This document shows positions 45,256 to 54,619 of a stretch of 64,000 nt of DNA, piece by piece (the first letter of the stretch is position 1; each line of letters opens with the position of its first letter). The notes beneath the pieces were generated by a model. It searched no databases and was not told the DNA's origin. It saw only the letters and a list, made by a program, of their open reading frames with translations. Source of the DNA: Oceanispirochaeta crateris (GTDB lineage Bacteria > Spirochaetota > Spirochaetia > DSM-2461); assembly GCF_008329965.1 (NCBI RefSeq), contig NZ_CP036150.1, positions 1,426,001-1,490,000 on the forward strand, read 5' to 3'. A program made the position numbers and the translations under genes.

Positions 45256-46542
45256 ATGAAAAAACTATACTTTATCCCCTTGGTACTGCTCTTTTTGATG
45301 AGCTGTTCAGGATCGGCTATTTTTTATACCCTCGAAAATGAAGAGGAAATAAGGGATACAAATAATTTTAAATCTACAACTCCTGTCAACAGAATCCTTC
45401 TCTATGATGATGGTTTGACCGAATCCTATGTAACCCATGGTAAACAGTTGTGGTACAGCACAGCCGGATCGGATCAAAACCCCTGGTCCTCCCTATCCTT
45501 GCCCGACGGTTATTCTGATTCGGCTGTTGTTAATTCTGTGGCAACCTTCGGCACAAGGCTCTATGCAACCGTTGCCGATGGTGACAGCGATTCAAAGTCA
45601 GCTCTCATGTATGTTGAATCCATTGATGATTCTCTAACTGAAGTCTTTAGTGATACCAGTAGAGAGGGGTCGGATTCTGATGATTATTATTTTTACGAAT
45701 TATCACTGTTTTCTGTAAACGACGGGCTCTATATATCCAGGACCAACAGACTATGGAGCACACAATCCAGCAGTAATTCCAGCATTGAAGAAACAGAACT
45801 CTATTATTATCCATCAGGTGATTATCCTCCTTCCAGCGGATTAGATGATTCTCACCTTGTCAGCATTTCAGGAATGACGGATGAGCCCTTCATAATCAAA
45901 GATATTGTTTCTACTGGAGCAGCAGGAGATATCTTCCTTATCCTCAATGAAACAGGCAGTGATGCCGACTCCTACAATGCGGGTATGCTATTTAAGACAT
46001 CATGGTCGACTCCTGAGACTTTCTCATCAGAAATGACCATCACAGTAGATTCTACGACCATAACCTACTCTTTTAACAGACTCTATTATGCATCTGACTA
46101 TGGAGCTCTCTTTCTATCGACTAGAACCGATGGCAGTTATCATCCCATCCTCTACACATTTGATGATGGTGCCAGCTGGGAGAGCCTAACCGGATCCAGT
46201 AATATTCAGTTCAGCGCTTTCCAGGATATTTCTGGTATCGATAGTTCTACAAACATTATCCTGGCAGGAACCAGAGCAGATGTCATTGAAGGCAGCTCAA
46301 CCTATTATACAGGTAGCGGTTACTACGAAATAGATATGTCAGATACAAGTGATCTTGCCCTTCAGAGCAATACGTTTGCGCTGGATACAAACTACAGCAG
46401 TACTGATTTATATGATTCTACCATCATGGATATACTCTATGACAGTACAAGAAATAAGATTTATGCCAGTACCAGTTCAAACGGGCTGTGGATGAATGAT
46501 TACTCAGATGATGATGATGCCAGAATTTGGTATAGAGAGTAA
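45256..46542 (+). CDS. Ser/Asp-rich lipoprotein, beta-propeller-like
   Basis: 428 residues. Signal peptide KKLYFIPLVLLFLMS ends in lipobox LMSC, predicting lipidation at Cys 17. The body is very rich in Ser, Asp and Tyr and has recurring blade-like units: GKQLWYSTAGS, GTRLYATVADGD, NDGLYISRTNRLWS, LYTFDDGASWESL, NKIYASTSSNGLWM. These resemble sialidase/BNR-type propeller repeats (SxDxGxxW in FDDGASWES). No enzyme motif is evident. Ribosome site AGAGG; same unit as the upstream barrel, closed by a terminator. Confidence 0.75.
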   Translation: MKKLYFIPLVLLFLMSCSGSAIFYTLENEEEIRDTNNFKSTTPVNRILLYDDGLTESYVTHGKQLWYSTAGSDQNPWSSLSLPDGYSDSAVVNSVATFGTRLYATVADGDSDSKSALMYVESIDDSLTEVFSDTSREGSDSDDYYFYELSLFSVNDGLYISRTNRLWSTQSSSNSSIEETELYYYPSGDYPPSSGLDDSHLVSISGMTDEPFIIKDIVSTGAAGDIFLILNETGSDADSYNAGMLFKTSWSTPETFSSEMTITVDSTTITYSFNRLYYASDYGALFLSTRTDGSYHPILYTFDDGASWESLTGSSNIQFSAFQDISGIDSSTNIILAGTRADVIEGSSTYYTGSGYYEIDMSDTSDLALQSNTFALDTNYSSTDLYDSTIMDILYDSTRNKIYASTSSNGLWMNDYSDDDDARIWYRE

Positions 46543-46561
46543 AAGATAAAACAGATAGAAT

Positions 46562-46591
46562 AAGCCTTCCCCAATGGGAAGGCTTTTTTTT
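46562..46591 (+). terminator. Strong terminator after the lipoprotein gene
   Basis: Perfect 10-bp stem AAGCCTTCCC (46562-46571), loop CAAT, GGGAAGGCTT (46576-46585), ending in eight T. Confidence 0.95.
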
Positions 46592-46616
46592 ATACTGTTA
46601 AACAAGGGTCTTAGTA

Positions 46617-47225
46617 TTATTCATGACTGTTGATAAAATCAAATATCGGCTGAAGTCCCGGTTCTTTCTCGAGGTACTGATGCTGCTGTTCTTCCTTAGT
46701 TAGACCAACAAGCTCATGGCTCATATAATGAATCCAAACCTGATCGTCTTCTTTTTCAAGATCATACTTATTGCAGTAAAAATCCGGTTGTATGGGTAGG
46801 TGATCCTTATACTTGATGTCTTTGTAGTCATGAACCGCAACCTTCACATCAGACCGCGGAATGCCTTTTTCAAGAATCACTTCTACGAGATGATTCAGAG
46901 TTTTTCCCGAATCAAAAATGTCATCTATAAACAGTATTTTATCACCATTCCTTAAATGTTCAGGATTATAGGTCCAACCGTCAATCATGACCCGGTCCTG
47001 TTTATGTATATCCGAATAAGAACGAGCCACGACAGCTGCGTAAAAAACCGGTCGTTCTCCTTTTCTAACGATTTTGAAAAACTCACTGAATACATTTCCC
47101 ATATAGGCACCTCCCCTGAGAGGTATGTAAATAACATCGGGAATGAATCCGGTCATATAAACATCATAGGCCAGTTTAAGAGCATTGTTGCGGATTTGGT
47201 CGAAAGGGATAAAAACTTTTGTCAT
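46617..47225 (-). CDS. Type I phosphoribosyltransferase
   Basis: A 202-residue protein with the PRPP-binding motif ILFIDDIFDSGKTLNHL (about 105-121) and a PPi-loop-like YIPLRGGAYMG (about 33-43). The pattern fits xanthine/hypoxanthine-guanine-type salvage enzymes but not a standard Hpt (no typical SSY loop); substrate uncertain. Purine interconversion genes are elsewhere in the window. AGGA ribosome site; extended -10 promoter just upstream. Confidence 0.82.
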   Translation of the reverse strand: MTKVFIPFDQIRNNALKLAYDVYMTGFIPDVIYIPLRGGAYMGNVFSEFFKIVRKGERPVFYAAVVARSYSDIHKQDRVMIDGWTYNPEHLRNGDKILFIDDIFDSGKTLNHLVEVILEKGIPRSDVKVAVHDYKDIKYKDHLPIQPDFYCNKYDLEKEDDQVWIHYMSHELVGLTKEEQQHQYLEKEPGLQPIFDFINSHE

Positions 47226-47288
47226 GATTGTCCTGCTTTTTCTGTTGTTAAAAATGTATTCAGAAAATCTATACTTTCCGAAACTCTG

Positions 47289-47297
47289 ATTATATCA
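47289..47297 (-). promoter_or_regulatory. Extended -10 promoter for the phosphoribosyltransferase gene
   Basis: On the minus strand TGATATAAT, i.e. TGn plus perfect TATAAT, about 64 nt before the ATG, with no -35 match because the htrA terminator occupies that place. Confidence 0.55.
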
Positions 47298-47310
47298 TTA
47301 TAAATAAAAT

Positions 47311-47336
47311 CTCCCGCCGAAATCAAACAGCGGGAG
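47311..47336 (-). terminator. Probable terminator after htrA
   Basis: Stem CTCCCGC/GCGGGAG (47336-47330 with 47317-47311) with a 12-nt loop, followed on the minus strand by ATTTTATTTAT; the T run is interrupted, so strength is uncertain. Confidence 0.65.
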
Positions 47337-47354
47337 AGTAAGAGACTTAGAAAC

Positions 47355-48851
47355 TTATTTTTTCTTTATTTTAGGTGACTCCATTTCAAAACCTTCCCTC
47401 AGGAATGTCAAATAGAAGTTCTCTTTTCCAATTTTTGAAATCTCAGTATAAAAGTCGGAGAGTGTCTTAACTGATTTTCCATTGATTCCTGTTATAACAT
47501 CTCCTGATTGGATTCCTGCAACCTGAAAAGTAGTTTTGGGATAAACTTCAGCCACAAAGACTCCTTTAATTCCATCATCCAGTTCAAGTCTCTCTCTCAG
47601 ACTATCTACCAATGGGAATACAGAAACACCAGGCCAAGCTTCAGAATTCATCTTCTGAACTTCCTCTTCCTTGGCTCTTTCTCGGATTTCTACTGATACA
47701 GAAATTTTATGACCATCCCGTATGAGTACGAAATCCGCTTGATCTCCAGGACGCATATCGCCGATGATTCTGGTAAGATGGTTCTTATCAGTGGCTTTGC
47801 TACCATTTACAGAGAGGATAAAGTCACCAGGGAGTATACCTCCATCATCTGCAGGAGAATGACTAAATACCTGGAATACGAAGGCTCCCTCTTTTTCTGT
47901 CACATCAAGCTCAGCAGCAACTTCTTCAGGAAGATCTCCGATACTAACACCAAGCCAACCATATCGTACTTCTCCATTTTCAATGAAGTCCTGAACAGTC
48001 CTTTTGACATTATTAATAGGAATACTGAAACCCAAGCCGATGCTTCCACCAGTAGAGGTAGTTATCCAAGTATTGATACCGATGACTTCTCCTTTCATAT
48101 TCACCAGGGGTCCACCGGAGTTCCCCTGGTTGATGGCAGCATCGGTCTGAATGAAATCATTGATATTACCATCAGGACCATTCTGACGTCCCAGGGCACT
48201 GATAATACCTGCAGAAACGGATGATTTGTAACCAAAGGGACTGCCTATGGCTAAAACCCAGTCTCCTACAAAAAGATCATCTGAATCACCGAGGGTGGCG
48301 ATGGGCAGGTCTTTCTTGCTGGTGAATTTAATCAGGGCTAAATCCTTACGGGGATCAGCACCCACCAGAGAGGCATCATATTCATCGCCATTATCCATCT
48401 TTACAGAAATTTCATCTGCCGTACCCGCCACATGGTTATTGGTTATGACATAATATTCATTACCCCTCCGACTCACAATAAAACCTGAACCGAGACCGGG
48501 ACTTCTAAACTCTTGTTCTTCACTCTCACCCTGATTATCACCTTCGGGATTACCAAAGAAAAAATTCCAGGGAACACCATTATTGGAGGGAGCCGAGCGT
48601 TTGGAAACCTCGACGACATCAATCTCCACAACCCATGGAAGTGATTCAGCAGAAACTTTTCTGAATGTGTTCTGAAAATTCTCCATCGTATCTGCTTCGA
48701 CCTGATTCGGAGCAGCCAGCACCTGTTCTGATGGTTTTATAGAAGGTAAAAAAGTATACAATGTCAGACAAAGCGCAAAACCGGCAATTGTACTGAAAAA
48801 AGCAGTAGCAATAATTTTTCCATGCCTGTTTAATCTTTTATTTAATGGCAT
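47355..48851 (-). CDS. HtrA/DegP-family periplasmic serine protease
   Basis: 498 residues from ATG 48849-48851, chosen for GAGGAG at 7-nt spacing. N-terminal membrane anchor/signal (about 11-30, IIATAFFSTIAGFALCLTLY), trypsin-like domain with His in VITNNHVAG, Asp in DPRKDLALIKF and Ser in NQGNSGGPLVN, then two PDZ domains (about 285-375 and 395-490; GWLGVSIGDLP, GDVITGINGKSVKTLSDF). Acts in envelope protein quality control. Upstream of the phosphoribosyltransferase, downstream of map. Confidence 0.95.
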   Translation of the reverse strand: MPLNKRLNRHGKIIATAFFSTIAGFALCLTLYTFLPSIKPSEQVLAAPNQVEADTMENFQNTFRKVSAESLPWVVEIDVVEVSKRSAPSNNGVPWNFFFGNPEGDNQGESEEQEFRSPGLGSGFIVSRRGNEYYVITNNHVAGTADEISVKMDNGDEYDASLVGADPRKDLALIKFTSKKDLPIATLGDSDDLFVGDWVLAIGSPFGYKSSVSAGIISALGRQNGPDGNINDFIQTDAAINQGNSGGPLVNMKGEVIGINTWITTSTGGSIGLGFSIPINNVKRTVQDFIENGEVRYGWLGVSIGDLPEEVAAELDVTEKEGAFVFQVFSHSPADDGGILPGDFILSVNGSKATDKNHLTRIIGDMRPGDQADFVLIRDGHKISVSVEIRERAKEEEVQKMNSEAWPGVSVFPLVDSLRERLELDDGIKGVFVAEVYPKTTFQVAGIQSGDVITGINGKSVKTLSDFYTEISKIGKENFYLTFLREGFEMESPKIKKK

Positions 48852-48920
48852 TTTTAATCTCCTCAAACATAAAATCTTTCTAACTAATAACATGATGAAA
48901 ATTTGAGGGTTACAAATTTC

Positions 48921-49673
48921 TTAAAGTACAGTAAGAATCTCTGTTTTATCTTTAAAAATTGCAATTGTATGCTCAAAATGGGCCGAAAGAGAACCATCCA
49001 AAGGCTTCACTGTCCAGTCATCTTCCAGGATCTCCACATCCGCAGTCCCCATATTGATCATGGGCTCCAGAGCCAAAACCATCCCCGGTTTGATCCTGGG
49101 ATTCATCCCTCTAGAGGGATAGTTATTGGGAATCTGGGGCTCTTCATGAACATCCAAACCGACTCCATGTCCGCAAAATGAGTGCACAATCCCATAACCG
49201 AAAGGCTCGATATAGGATGTAATGGCCTTACCAATATCTTTTATCCGACCTCCTGCTACAGCAGCAGAAATACCTCTCATAAGGGCTTCCTCCGTCCTCT
49301 CAAGTAGGAGTTTAACATCCTTATTAACCTCACCTACAGCAAAAGTATAGGCCCTATCGCTGTAATAATCATCAAGAACGATACCAATGTCACAGCCAAT
49401 GATATCCCCTTCTTTAAGGATTTCCTTTTTGCTTGGTATTCCATGGATAATGGTGTCGTTTACAGAGGCACATATTGATCCTGGGAATCCCTCGTAACCT
49501 TTGAACGCTGCAGTACCCTTATGTTTCTTGATATACTCTTCTGCAATTCGATCGATGTCCCAAGTACTTATACCAGGCTTTATATGGTCGCCAAGTTCTT
49601 CAAAGAGTCCGGCTAAGAGCTTGCAGGACTTCCTGATCCCTTCTATCTGTTTGTCATTTTTTAGTCTGATCAT
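48921..49673 (-). CDS. map: Methionine aminopeptidase type I
   Basis: A 250-residue metallo-enzyme removing N-terminal Met. Metal ligands: Asp pair in GCDIGIVLDDYYSDRAYTF, His in HSFCGHGVGLDVHEEPQIP, Glu in MVLALEPM and the final Glu in FEHTIAIFKD. No N-terminal zinc-finger extension. AAGGGA ribosome site; 14 bp after the TPR gene. Confidence 0.97.
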   Translation of the reverse strand: MIRLKNDKQIEGIRKSCKLLAGLFEELGDHIKPGISTWDIDRIAEEYIKKHKGTAAFKGYEGFPGSICASVNDTIIHGIPSKKEILKEGDIIGCDIGIVLDDYYSDRAYTFAVGEVNKDVKLLLERTEEALMRGISAAVAGGRIKDIGKAITSYIEPFGYGIVHSFCGHGVGLDVHEEPQIPNNYPSRGMNPRIKPGMVLALEPMINMGTADVEILEDDWTVKPLDGSLSAHFEHTIAIFKDKTEILTVL

Positions 49674-49687
49674 TTAATGATCCCTTA

Positions 49688-51349
49688 TTATTTAATTTTA
49701 TTAAGCAGCGTAGCTGCTCGTATATTATTACGGTCTAACTCTAATGCCTCTTGAAGGAGTTCTATCGCTTCATCAAACTCTTTTTTTTCTACCAGTATGG
49801 TTGCCCGCGCAAAATTAATTTTTGAAAGATATGAACGCTGATCAAACACAGAACTCTGGACAGTAAGATCATCATAAGCTTGAAGCAAAAGGTCTTCGGC
49901 AATTAGAATATTTCCCTTAAATATTTCCAAGACAGCTTTATTATAGCTTAAATACCACTGGGGATCGAGACTGTAGGCCACATTCATATTAGAAACAGCT
50001 TTCTCTATATTCCCACGGAAGAGCTCAATAATGGATTCATAAAAATAGAACCAGAAAGGAGATTCTCCACTATCTTCATATCGCTGAAGGACGATTTCCA
50101 TACTTTCAATATCACCGACACCGGAAAGATACCAAAGAAGGAATCTAGTGACATCTTCACTTTTATGATCCTTATTGAAAAGATCCCAAATTTTAGACTG
50201 GTACTGCACTGCAGACTGCTGCTGAGGAAAGTATCGGATTTGCAAAAGATGAGGTTCTGTTAAATCTGGAAATCCGGAAATATAGCTATCCAGTGCATTT
50301 TTTACTTCCACAGGATAACTACTATGAAAATAGTGGACATAATCACCCAATAATTGGACATTATCCCTGAAAAGAGTCATACCTTCCTTCAAGACAGATC
50401 GAGCTCTATTCGAATAGCCCTTATCCAAATTGATCCTGGCAATATTTCTATAACTCTTCCAGCTTCCTTCGGGATTAATATCAAGGGCCTTTTGATACGC
50501 TCTGAGAGCCTCATCCTTATCTCCCCCCATATAGGCGAGATCGCCGATTTGCTGATGGATTGTGAATCGCTGATTCCCTTTTACATCATCCACTATGGAC
50601 TGAGCCTGATACGCATCATAGGCTTGTTGGTATTGGCCCAGATCATAATGAAGAACTCCAAGAAGATAGGGATTGATCTTATTCCCAGGCAAGCGATTTA
50701 AAATGGAAGCAGATCTGTCATAATCTCCTTCAAACATACTCAGTAGAGCTGCATTATACAATAAATCTGCATTATCCGCCTTGGTACCCACAGATTCAAA
50801 AAACACAGGGTCTTCCTGATACCGAATCTTATCTTTTATGAATTCCAATGGAGTCATATTATTTAAGTTATAATTTCGATACACATCATAGGAGAGAAGG
50901 CTTTCTGCAATGAGAGTCTTATACTTATCCTGTTGGATTGCATATAGAGAAGCCGAAGCTTTTTCATACTGATTTGTCCAGATCAATGACGCCGTATATA
51001 AGGCCTCATGATCCGCTCCGCCCTTTAGAAACTTTCTTGAATTACTGACGAGAATGTTAAAATATTCAAAATCATCCTGCTCGACAGACGCCAAATAGGA
51101 TCTTTTAAAAATACTGAACCATTGATCTTTGGTTTTTGCATGGCGTGTAGCTTTTTTAAGCTGTAATTCCATATCTGCATAATTCTTTTCATCTAGGAAC
51201 AAATCAGATTGGTTTAGGTAATACTGGAAATAATCTTCAGATGGGATGAAAAGGAGTACCAAAGACAGGACAGAGCCTAAAAAAAACAGAAGAACTGCAT
51301 TTTGAATTAAGCGACGTCTATACTTGTTCTCTTCAGCTGGGCTGCTCAT
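49688..51349 (-). CDS. Membrane-anchored TPR protein
   Basis: 553 residues from ATG 51347-51349. A transmembrane helix (about 14-34, LIQNAVLLFFLGSVLSLVLLF) is followed by tetratricopeptide repeats through to the C-terminus; clear units include ALRAYQKALDINPEGSWKSYRNIARI, AVSNMNVAYSLDPQWYLSYNKAV and AIELLQEALELDRNNIRAATLL. Probably a scaffold facing the periplasm. The start overlaps the nusB stop by 17 bp, so they are coupled. Specific role unknown. Confidence 0.82.
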   Translation of the reverse strand: MSSPAEENKYRRRLIQNAVLLFFLGSVLSLVLLFIPSEDYFQYYLNQSDLFLDEKNYADMELQLKKATRHAKTKDQWFSIFKRSYLASVEQDDFEYFNILVSNSRKFLKGGADHEALYTASLIWTNQYEKASASLYAIQQDKYKTLIAESLLSYDVYRNYNLNNMTPLEFIKDKIRYQEDPVFFESVGTKADNADLLYNAALLSMFEGDYDRSASILNRLPGNKINPYLLGVLHYDLGQYQQAYDAYQAQSIVDDVKGNQRFTIHQQIGDLAYMGGDKDEALRAYQKALDINPEGSWKSYRNIARINLDKGYSNRARSVLKEGMTLFRDNVQLLGDYVHYFHSSYPVEVKNALDSYISGFPDLTEPHLLQIRYFPQQQSAVQYQSKIWDLFNKDHKSEDVTRFLLWYLSGVGDIESMEIVLQRYEDSGESPFWFYFYESIIELFRGNIEKAVSNMNVAYSLDPQWYLSYNKAVLEIFKGNILIAEDLLLQAYDDLTVQSSVFDQRSYLSKINFARATILVEKKEFDEAIELLQEALELDRNNIRAATLLNKIK

Positions 51350-51758
51350 CAATCTTTTTCTTTATATTATCCAGTATACCGTTTACAAAACGGTAAGAAT
51401 CGTCTGTACCGAATTCCTTAGTAATTTCAACTGCTTCATCTATCACAACTTTTGGAGGAATATCCTTTTGATACATTAAAGCATAGATACTCATACGGAG
51501 GATCGCAAGACTTACTTTCTCCAGTCTGGCAAAATCCCAATTTCGAAGGCTGTCTTTTATGAGCTGATCTATTTCCGGGAGATTATCAATAGCCCCTTTA
51601 ATCAGAAAACTCGCAAAAACTTTTACATCATCGGTCAAATCTTCTTTAGCCCAATCATACTGAAACAAATCTTCCATTTCGGTAGAACTGATTTCCCAAC
51701 TGTACAGGGCCTGAAAAGCCAAGATTCTTGCCTTTCGTCTATTTCCCATGGCTTTCAT
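51333..51758 (-). CDS. nusB: Transcription antitermination protein NusB
   Basis: A 141-residue all-helical protein that binds boxA RNA with S10 in rRNA antitermination. Characteristic start GNRRKARILAFQALYSWEIS and end VVIDEAVEITKEFGTDDSYRFVNGILDNI. Two starts are possible (ATG 51758 or ATG 51749, MGNRRKAR); neither has a strong ribosome site. 3 bp after the surA-like stop. Confidence 0.95.
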   Translation of the reverse strand: MKAMGNRRKARILAFQALYSWEISSTEMEDLFQYDWAKEDLTDDVKVFASFLIKGAIDNLPEIDQLIKDSLRNWDFARLEKVSLAILRMSIYALMYQKDIPPKVVIDEAVEITKEFGTDDSYRFVNGILDNIKKKIDEQPS

Positions 51759-51761
51759 ATA

Positions 51762-52808
51762 TTAATTTATGTTCTCTTGAAAAGTCTGTATATCAGCATT
51801 TTCGGCCAGCTCTTTAACAACAGTCTCAGCAGCTTCCTGAAAGGCTTTCTGCTGTTTCTGATAAGAGATTATATTTGAAATGTATTGACGCACTGTTGTT
51901 GTCTCAACTGGCGTCACGGGATCATCCAGATCGAGGAACCTCTTCTGGTGATGCTGGTTTACAATCACGATATGAAACCCCTGGGCTGACTCGAGGACAT
52001 TACTCATTTTCCCCACTTCGAGATCAAATACTGAGTTTAGGAAATCACGTCCGAATATGGACACATTTTGTTCACTTCTATCTATGAAATTCCCAATATC
52101 ACCATCACGCACAACTGAACCTTTATCATCTGAATGTTCACGAACCATTTCTTCAAACTTTGAAGTCCCTTTCAGAATGGCTTGATATACACGGTTTGCT
52201 TCTTCTCTTTTTGCATTCTTATCTTCAGCTGAAATGCCCCGGGTAGCAAAGAAAATATGACTGAACTTGACCATTTCAGGATTTAGAAATTTTTCTTCAT
52301 TCTGTCTGTAAAACAATTCCACTTCACTCGTGCTGGGAATAGATGAGGATCTTAAAAAGTCACGTTTCTTCTCGGTGACATATTTTTCGAGGATGAGCTG
52401 GTCTCTCACTGTCTGCGCATATGTTTCATAGTCCATACCGCTTTGATCTTTAATGATTTGTTTGAATTGCACTTCTGTCAATTGCCGACCCGTTTGCTTC
52501 ATCATTTGATTCATACCGGCCAAAAGCACTTGCTCATCTGTAACGGTGACATTGTCACGGTCAGCAGCCTGATAGACGAGCATCTGGTTTATCAAAGTCT
52601 GAAGAACCTGCTCTTTTTCGAGCATAGATAAGGCTCTGCCGGCCTGTTTCTCATACAGGCTCACACTATAAGCTAGTTTTTTCTGAGAAATGACATCGGT
52701 TTTTGTCAGCTTAACTATGGCAACAGGTTTGTCAATGAATGAGTTCTGAGCAAAAATTCCTGTGGTAATCAGTATCAGGATGGATAACAATATGTTCTTT
52801 TTTAGCAT
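51762..52808 (-). CDS. SurA-like peptidyl-prolyl isomerase/chaperone
   Basis: 348 residues from ATG 52806-52808 with CGAGG 7 nt upstream. Signal peptide LKKNILLSILILITTGIFA, a SurA N-terminal-type helical chaperone region (about 25-170), and a parvulin domain (about 185-290: MVKFSHIFFATRG, FEEMVREHSDDKGSVVRDGDIGNFI, VLESAQGFHIVIVNQ). It should assist outer-membrane proteins in the periplasm, complementing Skp and BamA encoded elsewhere in the window. Confidence 0.88.
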   Translation of the reverse strand: MLKKNILLSILILITTGIFAQNSFIDKPVAIVKLTKTDVISQKKLAYSVSLYEKQAGRALSMLEKEQVLQTLINQMLVYQAADRDNVTVTDEQVLLAGMNQMMKQTGRQLTEVQFKQIIKDQSGMDYETYAQTVRDQLILEKYVTEKKRDFLRSSSIPSTSEVELFYRQNEEKFLNPEMVKFSHIFFATRGISAEDKNAKREEANRVYQAILKGTSKFEEMVREHSDDKGSVVRDGDIGNFIDRSEQNVSIFGRDFLNSVFDLEVGKMSNVLESAQGFHIVIVNQHHQKRFLDLDDPVTPVETTTVRQYISNIISYQKQQKAFQEAAETVVKELAENADIQTFQENIN

Positions 52809-52913
52809 GATTAGACCTCGGTGCATATCTACAATTGAATTTCAGGTTGATCAACATTCAGCATTTCCTTTGAAAAACCTAATTTGCGTATACAGCCTTA
52901 CCGTTATAACAAC

Positions 52914-53324
52914 TTAATTTATATGAAGTTTCTTTCCAATGATTTCCGCTTCTTCCGCAGATGTAATGACATCGGATATTTTAAGAAACATACCTTCCTT
53001 TTCCATGTTCTTCATGAGGAGATGCAACGATTTCGTTACAAAAATGCCATTTTTTACGATAAAAGCATAAGATTTTGTTCCGGAGACTCTACCTGCATTA
53101 TTTAGAAATGTTGATATTTTTCCTGATATTTTACTGCTGAAAAATGAGACAGGTGTTGTTCCAACAAGGATGTACTCGTAAATAGTCAGTTTTACGTCGC
53201 TATCGGTTTCTCCATCGATAAGAGTAACCTGATGCCCCTGAGCTTCAATACCTCTGGCAAGATGAGATGATATTTTTCTTACTTTTTCAGAACCATTTTT
53301 AAAGTAAAGCACAGCTACGCGCAT
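52914..53324 (-). CDS. Flavodoxin-like protein
   Basis: A 136-residue protein with a flavodoxin-like order: first strand VAVLYFKNGSEKVRKISSHLARGIEAQGHQV, then YEYILVGTTPVSFFSSKIS. The phosphate-binding loop T/S-X-T-G-X-T of true flavodoxins is not present (FKNGSEK instead), so FMN binding is uncertain. It follows secG after a hairpin. Function unknown. Confidence 0.6.
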   Translation of the reverse strand: MRVAVLYFKNGSEKVRKISSHLARGIEAQGHQVTLIDGETDSDVKLTIYEYILVGTTPVSFFSSKISGKISTFLNNAGRVSGTKSYAFIVKNGIFVTKSLHLLMKNMEKEGMFLKISDVITSAEEAEIIGKKLHIN

Positions 53325-53349
53325 AGAGATTCCCCACGTTTCAAAATTT

Positions 53350-53376
53350 CAGAATGGGAGCTCTGCTCCCATTCTG
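53350..53376 (-). terminator. Strong hairpin after secG
   Basis: A 12-bp perfect stem CAGAATGGGAGC/GCTCCCATTCTG with a 3-nt loop, directly after the secG stop. Only four T follow on the minus strand, so it may be a weak terminator or a processing/stability element. Confidence 0.55.
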
Positions 53377-53382
53377 ATAATG

Positions 53383-53742
53383 TCAGTTTTCTGGAATGAC
53401 TAAGGCATTGCCTTCTTCTGTTCCGGTCTGCACATCTCCTTCCCACCAGTCACCAATGCTGCTTTCAGCATTGATTTTTCTGGCTTCACTGAGAACATCA
53501 CTACTATTTGGTGTTTTTACAACCAAAGCTACAAGCAATGAACTTACCATAAAGATAGTGCCTAATATACCAGTAATTTTCACCAGACCATTGTTTGTAG
53601 CACCACCAAAAGGTGAACCGCTGGATCCGCCGAAAAGACCGCCAAGTCCTTCTCCCTGATCGTCCTGTAACAGTACAAACAGTATCAGCAATGCACTGAC
53701 AACTACAAAAAGGATGATCAGTAAAGTTCCAATAATACCCAT
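53383..53742 (-). CDS. secG: Preprotein translocase subunit SecG
   Basis: A 119-residue membrane protein: helix 1 (about 3-24, IGTLLIILFVVVSALLILFVLLQ), the conserved QGEGLGGLFGGSSGSPFGG loop (about 28-46), helix 2 (about 52-72) and an acidic C-terminal tail longer than usual. Part of SecYEG. Position after tpiA is common in bacteria. The 124-bp tpiA-secG gap holds nothing I can identify. Confidence 0.94.
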   Translation of the reverse strand: MGIIGTLLIILFVVVSALLILFVLLQDDQGEGLGGLFGGSSGSPFGGATNNGLVKITGILGTIFMVSSLLVALVVKTPNSSDVLSEARKINAESSIGDWWEGDVQTGTEEGNALVIPEN

Positions 53743-53866
53743 GTTCTATATCTCCCGGAAAATAAACAATCCCCATCTGATTACAGAGAGGATTTTTTGA
53801 GCGTCCGCCGAAGGGACTCCCTAAATTAACATACTCCATTCAGCCCTGCAAGGACTCATGGCGAAG

Positions 53867-54619
53867 TTATTTATTGAAATTTGCAAGTTCTGCAAAAGAA
53901 TCAGCCTTGAGTGAAGCTCCACCGATAAGGCCGCCATCTATATTTTCCATAGCCATGAGTGTTTTCACATTACTTGGATTCATTGAACCGCCGTACTGAA
54001 TAACAACTTTTTCTGCAACAGAGGAAGAATACAGAGAAGCAATTTTTTTTCTGCATGCTGCATGAATGGCATCAGCATCTTCTGGTGTCGCAGTTTTTCC
54101 CGTTCCAATTGCCCATACTGGTTCATACGCGATGATAACACGGTCCATATCACTCTCAGAAACTCCAACAAGTCCCTTTTCAAGCTGTTCAAAGCATACA
54201 CTTTCAGCTTTTCCAGCTTCTCTTTCTTCTAAAAGCTCACCAATACAGAGTACAGGTGACAGGCCATGAGACAGAGCCAATTTTACTTTTTCATTGATCT
54301 GCTCATTTGTTTCACCATAAATATGACGTCTTTCTGAATGTCCCAAAATGACCATTTCTACACCAAGGTCTTTGAGCATCAGAACAGAAGTTTCTCCTGT
54401 AAAGGCTCCGGATTCAGTCCCGGCCATATTCTGTGCGGCGACAATGACATTGCTGCCTTTTAACACGGAAGCAACAGCAGGTATACAGACAAAGGATGGG
54501 GCAACCATGACTCTGTAGTCAGCATCTTTTACAAGGGGAAGAATCTCTTTCGCCAAAGCAGCTGCTTCAGAGGGAGTCTTGTTCATTTTCCAGTTTCCAG
54601 CAATTAGGTAATTTCTCAT
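53867..54619 (-). CDS. tpiA: Triosephosphate isomerase
   Basis: A 250-residue TIM barrel interconverting DHAP and G3P. Active-site residues: Asn/Lys in AGNWKMNKT (7-15), His in ILGHSERR (about 93-100), Glu in VIIAYEPVWAIGTG (about 166) and the phosphate loop IQYGGSM. AGGAG before the ATG. Third gene of gap-pgk-tpiA-secG. Confidence 0.98.
   Translation of the reverse strand: MRNYLIAGNWKMNKTPSEAAALAKEILPLVKDADYRVMVAPSFVCIPAVASVLKGSNVIVAAQNMAGTESGAFTGETSVLMLKDLGVEMVILGHSERRHIYGETNEQINEKVKLALSHGLSPVLCIGELLEEREAGKAESVCFEQLEKGLVGVSESDMDRVIIAYEPVWAIGTGKTATPEDADAIHAACRKKIASLYSSSVAEKVVIQYGGSMNPSNVKTLMAMENIDGGLIGGASLKADSFAELANFNK

Noticed and set aside
48852..48920. TTGTAA-17-TGTTAT upstream of htrA
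   Set aside because: Only 4 of 6 matches in each hexamer; plausible but not reliable.
52809..52913. TTGATC-17-TAGATA upstream of the surA-like gene
   Set aside because: Weak match at both hexamers; not reported as a promoter.
53504..53839. 111-codon minus-strand frame over secG
   Set aside because: Overlaps secG in another frame and has an implausible composition rich in Cys and Trp; secG is clear.
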